Assembly: GCA_934621385.1 (NCBI GenBank)
Contig: CAKTUI010000012.1
Span: 1-58,824, forward strand
Length of the DNA stretch: 58,824 nt
Source: an uncultured Kiritimatiellota bacterium
GTDB taxonomy: Bacteria; Verrucomicrobiota; Kiritimatiellia; RFP12; UBA1067
Direction: 5' to 3'
The notes under the pieces are model-generated. The model made no database searches, had not been told where the DNA came from, and saw only the letters and a program-made list of their open reading frames with translations. A program made the position numbers and the translations under genes. The number at the start of each line of letters is the position of its first letter. The first letter of the stretch is position 1. Below, piece after piece: positions 24,869 through 32,890 of this stretch.

Positions 24869-27800
24869 CTACTTTTTGGGATATCGTATAGGGTCAAGCC
24901 TGTTACCATCATCGTCAAATGCCCAAAGATACACATCAGAAAAGCCGAGAACAACACCCCATTTAGATTTCGCATTGGGATTACTTGAAAAAGAACTTGA
25001 AGCGGTCTGCCCTAATGTTGGCACGTTTTGCGATTCGTAGAAACTTCCCGCAAGCGACTCTCCAAATCCATCTTCCACACCAGAATTACAGCCTAAGCAT
25101 TGAATCTCTGCGCTTGCCGCCCAATTCAGAGATGGCAGTCTTTTTATTTGCGATGCCGTAGCCGTAGAGTTATGCAGGAACAACCTGCCAGGCCCGGAGT
25201 GTGTAAACAAATACAGCCCCTTGACCTGATAGCGCGTGATTCGTTTAGATTTCTTTCTGCTATGTGCGTTTAGCGTACTCCAAACGCTAAAGAAATCATT
25301 GGTTGTGCGTATACTATAAATTTCAACGGAATCGCACTTTGAATTGAAAGTCTTGGACCTTTCAATTTCATTTTTCCTGGTTTCTGCAGCTCGCTTAAAA
25401 TTACTGCCGCCCTTGTTTTCATCATAGTAAAGAACATACCACAGATACAACCCTATGCAATCGACATATTGAATGCTATTATTTTCACAAAAAGCATACA
25501 GGTTTATTCCGCCATCAACACCAATCGGATCCTCGGTCAGCCACCGCATGATCTGTGGTCCGTAGTATCGGTAGCCGTAGTAGTAGAGGCCGAAATCCGA
25601 ATCGAAATACTTGGTCGAATGGCGGAACGGGAATGCATCGGGCATCGTGCCCGACTGCGAGACAATATTGCCAAAGGCGTCGTATGTGTAGGAGGCGACG
25701 ACATTCCCCCGCGCATCGCAGTAGCCGCGAATGTTGCCGAAGGCGTCGTAATGCGGAACATAGATCTCACCATCGCGCTTCAGGTAGAGAAGCCCGCCGA
25801 TTCCCGCCGCACCGCCACGCGTGCCGGAGACGTCCTTGCCCCAGGCGTATTCGATTTCACCGGTGGTACCATCAGAGCGCGTGACGTGCTCGTACACGAG
25901 CAGCCAGCCGTCGTAGAAGTAGCGGTGCGTCCCATCGGCGGAGATCTTCTTCACGCGCCGCCCCCGTGCGTCGTAGGCGAACGCGGCGACCACGAGACCG
26001 TTTGACGACGCGGAAACGAGGCGGCTTCCCGAGTCGTATGCGTATGACCATTCGCCGCATTGCGTCATGTTCCCGTCAAGGTCGTAGGACGTCTCACGCG
26101 GAGACGCGGAGTCACGGAGGATGGAGGCGTACTGGTTGCGGCCGTTTGAAACGTACGTGTTGGTGGTCGAATTGGCAACCGAGTGGAGCAGGTTGCCAAT
26201 CTCGTCGTATGCATACCCATCCTCCGTGACTCCGCGTGAGGAAACGACTTCCCCCCGCTCGTTGTAGCCGAATGTGTCGGCGTTTCGGGAGACGGGACGG
26301 CTTAGCGCGTCGTATGTATAGGCGAGCGTCTCGACCGCCGCGCCTGCGGCAGAGTTGACGATGTTTGTCACGAGAGAGCGACGATATCCGTCGCGTGCCA
26401 GAGTGCGCGTGAAGTCAACGCCGTTGGAGAGATCCATCGAATGCCCCGCGTCAAGTCTATCGCTCGTATAGGCATACGACGCAACAGCCGTTTCGTTAGA
26501 TATGATGTCAATCTGACCGTCTGCCGCGTAACCGATGAGCATTTGATCGCCGCCGATGCGGGCAAATTGCGCAGGCCGTCCATAGGGGTCGAATTCGCGA
26601 AGGAACGATACCGAAACCCCGTCAACCGTCTGCACCTCGTTCGTCACGTTGCCGTGGTCGTCAAGGGCGTATGTCACATAAGAAACAGCGTTCGATTCAG
26701 ATGTGACATTACCAAATTCGTCCCGCGTCATGGCGGCATCCAGCGCTTCGTCGCTCGAAACGATGCCGACAATCCGCCGCGCAGAATCGTAGGCGCTCTC
26801 GCGCCACTCACCGCTCGGCCGCGTCTCGCGCAGCGGAAGCCCGTCGGGCGTGTAAGAGTGGGTGACCGCCGTTCCGTCGGCGTACGTCTTAGCCGTGCGG
26901 AAGCCAGTCGCGGGGTCGAACGTCCAACCGGTCGCATCCCACGCCGCGCCGTCCCGCGTCGTCGAGAGCGAGGCGCGCCGCCCGGCGGTGTCGTAGCCGT
27001 GGCGCACGGGATAGGCCGCCCCGCCGGATTCCACCGGGCGGCCCGCGGCGTCGTAGGCGCAGACCGTCACCGCGCCGAGCGCGTTCGTCGCGGCGACGCG
27101 GTTGCCGGACGAGTCGTAGCCGTAGAACTCGGCGTATACGCTGTCGCCCCGGGCGTGGAACGTGTCGTACTCCACGACGTCGCCGACGTCGTCGCGCCCG
27201 ATCCAGTCGACGCTGCGCCCGTCCCTCTCGGTGTAGAACACGCGGCCGTACGGGTCGAAGAAGCTCCTCGCCGTGCCGGCGGGCGTCGTTGTCTCGTAGA
27301 CGATTCCGAACCTGCTCCGCGTGACCGTCGTCCCGGCCGTCGCCGACTCGGAGACCTCCGTCAGCACGGCGTTCGTCGCGGCGAAGGAGGTGCGCACGTG
27401 GAGCACGCGCGCGCCGTTCCGCCACAGTTCCGTCTCGCCGCGCAGCTCGTCGGAAAGGCCGGTCAGGCGCTCCCTCACGACGGACGAGGCGTTCGTGACG
27501 GAGCCGGAGACGACCTGACGGGACACGCGCCAGAGGGCGTTCGACCCGACCTTGTAATCCGTCTCGGAAACGGACGCGACGCCGTCCCTCGCCTGGCCGA
27601 CTGCCTCGCCCAGGGCGTTGTAGAGGCGGGTGACGATCCCGCCGGAGACGGAGTCGGTCGCCGTCAGGACGCGCGAGCCCGCCCCGTCGTACGCGTAGGC
27701 GACGTCGGAGGCCGGGGTCGTCTCGCGCACCGTGCGGCCGAGGAAGTCGCGGCGGGTCGTCCGCAGCGTGACGGCGCCGTGGTCGGAGGCCGTGACGGTG

Positions 27801-30800
27801 ACCGCGTCCACCCGGCACCCGTTCGCATCGTATGAACTTGAGGTCGCGGTCTCCTTCCACTTCCCGTCCGGCCATTCCTCGCGCAGGACCGTCGCGCCGT
27901 TCCGGTAGGCGGTGGCGGTGGCGGTCCCGTTCGTCCCGGCGGTCTCGACGACCTCCCGGTCGGCGTAGGCGCGGCGGATCGTCGTCGTCACGTTGCCGCG
28001 CACGTCCGTCGACACCGCGTAGTCGGACGTGCCGTGGGGATAGGCGGTGGTTTCGGCCGTGCGCCACCCCCCGTTGAGCACGTAGGCGTGATTCGTCGCG
28101 CACCCCGGCTCCCGGGCGACGCGGACCGTGGTGTTCGTCTCCCGCCCGAGCGCGTCCATGAAGTGCTGCGTGACCCGGTAGTGGTCGTCCACGAACCGCG
28201 ACGATCCGTACGGGATGTACAGGTTGTCGTGCGGAAGCCGGGCCAGCGACACCTCCTCCGTCGCCCAGTAGAGGTGGTCCTCGCCCGTCACCGCACTGCG
28301 CAGGATCCTGCGCCCGGTGCGGTCCCGGCTCCAGAGCAGGCGGCAGCACGAGTAGGCGTTCGTCGAGGACGAGCCGTCGGCGTAGAGGGTCGCACGCAGG
28401 CGGTTCCTGTCGTCGTAGAGGTATTGCCGCCCGCCGAAGGCCGTTCCGCTCGCCGCGTGGACGCTCCACTCGCGCAGGAGATTGCCGTAGGTGGCGTCGC
28501 GCTCGGCGACGGTCGCCACCGGGTGGGCATGGGACCCACGGGACTTCCGGGCCGTGCAGGACACGATGCCGCCGGAAGTCGAATGGGCGCGTTCAGTCGT
28601 GATGCCGTCCGCGTCGGTGGCGGACACGACCTCGCCGCGCAGGACGAGCGGAACGCCTGCGGCGTCTCCGTCGTAGCGCGTCTCGACGGCGACGGCGTTG
28701 CGGGGGTCGCCGATCGCGGTGTCCTGCGCACCCGCCGCCGTGGTCTCGACCGTCACCGTCGCATGGCCGTCCGCCGCGCCGTGCGTGTAGCGCGTCCACG
28801 TCCGCCCGACGAGCGTGACGGACCCGCCGCTCACGAGGTAGCGCGACTCGGTGCGCACCCTGTCGGCATCGGCGGCTGCGGCGGCATCGCCCGCGAGCGG
28901 CGCGTAGTCGCAGACCGTGGCGATTGCCGTAAAGGGCTGGCCCTTCAGCCAGGCAAGCGCATCGGCGGCACCATCGAACGAATCCGCCGCCAGGCTCTGG
29001 AGGAACGCCGCCGGACATTCCGAGCCCTCGTGCTGGTCGAGCGTCAGGATGGCGCGGCCTTCCGCGTCGTAGGCGCGGAACCGCCAGGCGCGGGCATTGC
29101 CCCACTCAAGGCGGACGCTTCCGTTGCGCCTCGGGTTGTCTCCGTCCGTGTAGTACGAGGCGAAGGACTCGTCCCAATGCCCGTCCCAGCCCCTCTCGGC
29201 GTAGCGGGTCTGCCGCAGGACGGCGCTGGCGAACGAGCCGAACCGCCGCGACTCGCTGATCGTGTGCGAGAGGACCGCGCCCGCCGCGTCGCGGACAATC
29301 CGCTCCTCGCGCCTCGTGCCGTCCGCGTTCAGCGAATTATCGAGGACGAGTTCCTCGGAGGTCTTCGACACATTGTCGAACCTCGTCCAGTCGCCACCGT
29401 CGCAGATGTACGTCTCGTCGCTCATCGTGTTCCCAAGGCGGCTGACCTTCTGGAGGCGAATCCGCGAAGAGGAGCCGTTGACATTCGTCAGCTCCCACAT
29501 GTGCTCCAGCGAACCGGACGCGGTGTCGGTTATCGTGATGCGGATGCCGCTCTCGATGGGCGCGAGGACGAGCGTCCGCCCACGGTTGTCGCCGCAGACG
29601 ACTGTTCTCGTCCCACCGAAGGTCGAGTCGGTGACGCTTGCATCGCGGCGGGAGAGAACCTGCAGCGTGTCGATTCCGACAGTGAACGGTCCCTCCGCCC
29701 TGAACCACGCGAAACCGCTCATCTGTCCCCGACGCGGAACACCGAGCGGGATGCGGAACTTGAGCGAACCCAAGTCCGCGCCCTCCAGCGCATCGCAGTT
29801 GCCTTCCTCACAGCCGCCGCAGTCGTCGCAACCGTCATCCGAGAGCAGTCTCGTCTCGGACGGGCCACCGCCTCCCGTCGAGATGTCGTGCTCCGCCGTG
29901 CCGCGCCACACCTCGACACCGCCGACCGAAATCGTACCAGTCGCCGTTCCGTCGTTCACGGTGATGTCGGTCGTCATGTCAGAATAGGCATCGAAGTCGA
30001 ACCCCGGCGAAAGCACCGGCCGGCAGTCGCACACATAGCCGCCCGACGCGTCGGAATGGAACGACCGCCACAGGCACCCGGAGTCAAGCGGGTACTCGTA
30101 TGTCTCGTAGTAGCTCCCGGACTGCGAATCGTAGCCGAGGCCGGAACCGTCCGCGTGGTGTCCCCTGCCGTAGGTGATGCGGGGCGCGAGGAGCGCAAGC
30201 CGGCAGGCGTTCGTCATGGAGGGCTGTGGGGGGGCGAGATGCCGTCCCCCGCGCAAAACGGGCCAGGTCCGCGACGACAGGTCCACAGTCGGCATCGGGT
30301 AGACACCAGGCGCGGATGCGATCAGCGTCCCGTCGCCCCGGATGCGGAGCAATCCGCCGTTCGCGGTGAACTCCGCCGCCGTCTCCATCGGGTGGAGCGC
30401 GGCCCTGCACGGACGATCCGTGCGGTCGATGAAAACGGGGAATGTCGTCGCCTCCCCGATCGTCGCCACCGTCCACACGGCGTTGGAGGTCGCAATCCGC
30501 CGCGCACCCGCGACCTCGACACCGGGCGAATGGGCGAGCAGGTAGAGCGGCGTGCGGCAGGCGACATCGCCCGCCGTCCGGCGGAGGCGGACCGTCAGAA
30601 AGGCCGGGCCGTTCGTCGAGACGGGCAGGTACAGGCTGTCCCCGGCGGGCGAGGCCGTCGCCGTCCCCGACGCGCCCCCGGAATCCTCCCAGTCGAGCGC
30701 AAGGCCCTCAAGCCGCCACGCCCCGGCGTGGTCGGGCCTTGACGAGACGAAGTACTGCTCCCAGCCGCCACTGCGGGCGATGCGGAATGTCCGCTCGTAG

Positions 30801-31966
30801 ACGACATCCGTTCCCGCGAGGCCCTGCGCGGCGAAACCATCCGTCACCTTCCACGCCGCCACATGGTTCGTGGACATAAACGCCTCCGCCGCGCCGTCCA
30901 CCGGATTCAGTCCCGCCGCAAGCGAAAGCCCGACGGTGAAACCGTTCGCGCCGCGTTCGTCGGCGGAGTCCACGGCATTCGTTCCGCCGAACCGAAGGAC
31001 CTCGTACACATCGGGGACGCCGTCGCCGTCGAGGTCGGCGAACGGAGTCGGGACGAGCGGATCGGGATCGGAGCCGTCCACCAACCCGTCCCCGTCCGTA
31101 TCGCGGACGAGGGGGTTCGTGCCGAGGGCGACCTCGTCGCCGTCTGGGATTCCGTCGAAGTCGGTGTCCGGCAGATGCGGGTCCGTGCCATAGCGGAAGA
31201 GCTCGTCTGCCGTGGAAAGCCCATCGCCGTCTGGGTCCCGATTGAACCGATCCCCTTCCGCCAGTGGATAGAACGCCAGCGAGGTAACATCTGCCGCGAG
31301 CGCATTGGTCGTCCACGCGCCCCCGGCGAGGGACGCGCCAATGAGGACATTGGTGACGGCGGCGAGCCGCGCGAGGTCGTAGCGGTAGACGAACTGTCCA
31401 TCGGGCTTGAATTCCGCCTGGAACGAGACAGGCGAGTCGGCGCGGCGGTCGAGGAGCGCGTTCCGCCACGTGACGACGAGCGAGTCCTGCGGTGTCGCCG
31501 CGTACCACACCTCGCTCGGCGCGGCGGTTTCGCCGAGCAGGCCCCAGTTCGCCTCCGGCACGATGCCGAGGGGCGCGGCAAGCGGCGCAAGCCAGTCGCC
31601 CGCAAGCGTGCCGACCCTCCCCGACGAGAACAGACGGAAGCGGTTGACGTCATTCGTGCCGACGCGAAACGCCTGGTTCGTGAACGCGAGGTAGACCCAG
31701 TCCTCCGCCGCGCCGAAGGCCCGCCAGTCAGCGACGGCGGTCGCATTGGACGGGGGCGCGAAGTCGTGCGCCTCACCCGTGCCAACGCGGCACATCACGA
31801 ACCCCCGCGCAAAGTCGCCGTCCGTCAGCGTCCGTGCCGCGACAGGCGCGGCAGAATGGCGCACGGGCGGACGCTTCGTTGAGCCGTGCAGGACGAGGGC
31901 GAGCGCAAGCGCCGCGACGCCCGCGCGCCCCGCCACCGTCAGGAAGGATGGAAGAACCCCGCGCAT
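24869..31966 (-). CDS. Giant secreted Rhs/YD protein with calcium-type repeats and caspase-like C-terminal tip (Rhs 2)
   Basis: A 2365-aa protein with a signal peptide (AGVAALALALVLHGS). Residues about 243-322 hold thrombospondin type 3-like acidic repeats (DPDGDGLSTADE, DTDFDGIPDGDE, DTDGDGLVDGSDPD) expected to bind calcium. A beta-rich domain and a cysteine cluster (CDDCGGCEEGNCD) follow, then YD repeats to the core end at MRWLTEDPIG near residue 2146. The unique tip contains YLFTHSGPGRLFLHN and EIQCLGCNSG. This spacing of a His (about 2256) and Cys (about 2293) resembles the DUF4347/CHAT caspase-like fold, so the tip may be a cysteine protease; that is inference. It lies 28 bases behind the HU-like gene. 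Confidence 0.8.
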   Translation of the reverse strand: MRGVLPSFLTVAGRAGVAALALALVLHGSTKRPPVRHSAAPVAARTLTDGDFARGFVMCRVGTGEAHDFAPPSNATAVADWRAFGAAEDWVYLAFTNQAFRVGTNDVNRFRLFSSGRVGTLAGDWLAPLAAPLGIVPEANWGLLGETAAPSEVWYAATPQDSLVVTWRNALLDRRADSPVSFQAEFKPDGQFVYRYDLARLAAVTNVLIGASLAGGAWTTNALAADVTSLAFYPLAEGDRFNRDPDGDGLSTADELFRYGTDPHLPDTDFDGIPDGDEVALGTNPLVRDTDGDGLVDGSDPDPLVPTPFADLDGDGVPDVYEVLRFGGTNAVDSADERGANGFTVGLSLAAGLNPVDGAAEAFMSTNHVAAWKVTDGFAAQGLAGTDVVYERTFRIARSGGWEQYFVSSRPDHAGAWRLEGLALDWEDSGGASGTATASPAGDSLYLPVSTNGPAFLTVRLRRTAGDVACRTPLYLLAHSPGVEVAGARRIATSNAVWTVATIGEATTFPVFIDRTDRPCRAALHPMETAAEFTANGGLLRIRGDGTLIASAPGVYPMPTVDLSSRTWPVLRGGRHLAPPQPSMTNACRLALLAPRITYGRGHHADGSGLGYDSQSGSYYETYEYPLDSGCLWRSFHSDASGGYVCDCRPVLSPGFDFDAYSDMTTDITVNDGTATGTISVGGVEVWRGTAEHDISTGGGGPSETRLLSDDGCDDCGGCEEGNCDALEGADLGSLKFRIPLGVPRRGQMSGFAWFRAEGPFTVGIDTLQVLSRRDASVTDSTFGGTRTVVCGDNRGRTLVLAPIESGIRITITDTASGSLEHMWELTNVNGSSSRIRLQKVSRLGNTMSDETYICDGGDWTRFDNVSKTSEELVLDNSLNADGTRREERIVRDAAGAVLSHTISESRRFGSFASAVLRQTRYAERGWDGHWDESFASYYTDGDNPRRNGSVRLEWGNARAWRFRAYDAEGRAILTLDQHEGSECPAAFLQSLAADSFDGAADALAWLKGQPFTAIATVCDYAPLAGDAAAAADADRVRTESRYLVSGGSVTLVGRTWTRYTHGAADGHATVTVETTAAGAQDTAIGDPRNAVAVETRYDGDAAGVPLVLRGEVVSATDADGITTERAHSTSGGIVSCTARKSRGSHAHPVATVAERDATYGNLLREWSVHAASGTAFGGRQYLYDDRNRLRATLYADGSSSTNAYSCCRLLWSRDRTGRRILRSAVTGEDHLYWATEEVSLARLPHDNLYIPYGSSRFVDDHYRVTQHFMDALGRETNTTVRVAREPGCATNHAYVLNGGWRTAETTAYPHGTSDYAVSTDVRGNVTTTIRRAYADREVVETAGTNGTATATAYRNGATVLREEWPDGKWKETATSSSYDANGCRVDAVTVTASDHGAVTLRTTRRDFLGRTVRETTPASDVAYAYDGAGSRVLTATDSVSGGIVTRLYNALGEAVGQARDGVASVSETDYKVGSNALWRVSRQVVSGSVTNASSVVRERLTGLSDELRGETELWRNGARVLHVRTSFAATNAVLTEVSESATAGTTVTRSRFGIVYETTTPAGTARSFFDPYGRVFYTERDGRSVDWIGRDDVGDVVEYDTFHARGDSVYAEFYGYDSSGNRVAATNALGAVTVCAYDAAGRPVESGGAAYPVRHGYDTAGRRASLSTTRDGAAWDATGWTFDPATGFRTAKTYADGTAVTHSYTPDGLPLRETRPSGEWRESAYDSARRIVGIVSSDEALDAAMTRDEFGNVTSESNAVSYVTYALDDHGNVTNEVQTVDGVSVSFLREFDPYGRPAQFARIGGDQMLIGYAADGQIDIISNETAVASYAYTSDRLDAGHSMDLSNGVDFTRTLARDGYRRSLVTNIVNSAAGAAVETLAYTYDALSRPVSRNADTFGYNERGEVVSSRGVTEDGYAYDEIGNLLHSVANSTTNTYVSNGRNQYASILRDSASPRETSYDLDGNMTQCGEWSYAYDSGSRLVSASSNGLVVAAFAYDARGRRVKKISADGTHRYFYDGWLLVYEHVTRSDGTTGEIEYAWGKDVSGTRGGAAGIGGLLYLKRDGEIYVPHYDAFGNIRGYCDARGNVVASYTYDAFGNIVSQSGTMPDAFPFRHSTKYFDSDFGLYYYGYRYYGPQIMRWLTEDPIGVDGGINLYAFCENNSIQYVDCIGLYLWYVLYYDENKGGSNFKRAAETRKNEIERSKTFNSKCDSVEIYSIRTTNDFFSVWSTLNAHSRKKSKRITRYQVKGLYLFTHSGPGRLFLHNSTATASQIKRLPSLNWAASAEIQCLGCNSGVEDGFGESLAGSFYESQNVPTLGQTASSSFSSNPNAKSKWGVVLGFSDVYLWAFDDDGNRLDPIRYPKK
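25520..26328. repeat. 809-bp near-identical Rhs core repeat (copy in giant Rhs)
   Basis: This is the partner of the 21619-22427 repeat. The near-identity contrasts with wholly different tips and different upstream YD sequence on either side. It fits recent recombination or gene conversion inside the array. Confidence 0.85.
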
Positions 31967-31994
31967 GGATACGGACGCAAAAACCCTTTAGTCC

Positions 31995-32447
31995 TTAATT
32001 AGAGGAATTGCTGCCGCCGGGCTTGACGGGGTTTCCCCGCCCATCCACTTGCACCCAGTCGAAGGCATCGACGCGGCGCTTCAGCTCCCTGAACGGCGCA
32101 ATTCGGACGCAGTAGGCGTTCTTGTCCGTCAGCTTGCCCGACGCGCCCACCGTCCCCGTCAAAACGCCGCGAATGCGCAGGAAGTCCTTCAGGTAGACGG
32201 TCTTGCCCTCCGCGCCAAGCCGTTGCATCGCCTCCAAAAGTCCGTCGAGAATGCCGCAGATGTCCGCCGTGCGTCCGCGCACATACCCGTACTTCAACGC
32301 ATACTCGACGAGTTCCGCCTCGCCATACGTCTCGCTTTCGACGACCTGCGGCCGACGGATGACACCTAAACCGCCAGGGCTTCGTCCCTCAACGACGCGG
32401 TATTTCAAGGTCGGCCTCAGGGCCGTTTCTGCGGAATTCTCTGTCAT
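31995..32447 (-). CDS. HU/IHF-like DNA-binding protein upstream of giant Rhs
   Basis: A 150-aa protein with the layout of the HU-like DNA-binding proteins common in Bacteroidetes/PVC bacteria: LKYRVVEGRS, then YGEAELVEYALKYGYVRGRT, GILDGLLEAMQRLGAEGKTV and LKDFLRIRGVLTG. It ends with a glycine/serine-rich tail. A GAGGAG sequence precedes the ATG at 32447, with a promoter 35 bases upstream. Only 28 bases separate it from the giant rhs gene, so the two are probably co-transcribed. Its target is unknown: it may be a nucleoid protein or a local regulator. Confidence 0.7.
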   Translation of the reverse strand: MTENSAETALRPTLKYRVVEGRSPGGLGVIRRPQVVESETYGEAELVEYALKYGYVRGRTADICGILDGLLEAMQRLGAEGKTVYLKDFLRIRGVLTGTVGASGKLTDKNAYCVRIAPFRELKRRVDAFDWVQVDGRGNPVKPGGSNSSN

Positions 32448-32481
32448 GTCAAACTCCTCACTTCAGATTTAAAACGGCGTT

Positions 32482-32490
32482 ATTATACCA
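32482..32490 (-). promoter_or_regulatory. Extended -10 promoter of the HU-rhs2 operon
   Basis: On the minus strand TGG-TATAAT (TATAAT at 32487-32482) forms an extended -10 element. I see no -35 consensus. The same TGN-TATAAT form recurs before several genes in the window. Confidence 0.55.
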
Positions 32491-32578
32491 CATTCGGGGC
32501 ATCCCGTGGAGAAAATCCACGCATCCGCTGCGCCGAGTCCGCCTACGCCGCGATTTTCTCATGCCGACGGGAAGAGAA

Positions 32579-32638
32579 CTTACTGCCCAGTAAACTCAGA
32601 CTTACTGCCCAGTAAGTCCAAAGTTACTGCTCAGTAAG
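32579..32638. repeat. Three copies of a 16-bp palindrome, 22-bp period
   Basis: The element CTTACTGCCCAGTAAG has 7-bp inverted arms around CC. Copies are at 32579-32593 (last base changed), 32601-32616 (perfect) and 32623-32638 (two changes). The 22-bp period is about two helical turns, as for cooperative repressor binding. They lie between the divergent HU-rhs2 and TonB-receptor promoters. The rest of 32448-32890 shows no gene that I can support. Confidence 0.75.
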
Positions 32639-32847
32639 TTTTTCTCCGATGGGCACGACTCGCGGCGGACGCAAGCACGACGCGGCGAGAGGCTCGGCAG
32701 AAGTCGACGCGGACGAACCCAATCCGCCCGCGGCGGATCGGCAGTGCCGCGCCCTCCCGTGGCGGTCGAAATCCGCTGCGTCAGCGGTCGGTGGCGGACG
32801 GCCTGCCCGTCAAATCACGGGGGCATTCGGTAGTCAGTTCCCATTTT

Positions 32848-32856
32848 TGGTATACT
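32848..32856 (+). promoter_or_regulatory. Extended -10 promoter of the TonB-receptor gene
   Basis: TGG-TATACT lies 34 bases before the receptor ATG. No clear -35 element is visible. Confidence 0.45.
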
Positions 32857-32890
32857 ATGTCCTCTTTTCAACCCTAACCAAGGTCACATC

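Noticed and set aside
32579..32638. CRISPR array
   Set aside because: There are only three units, each a palindrome, with 6-base gaps instead of spacers and no cas genes nearby.
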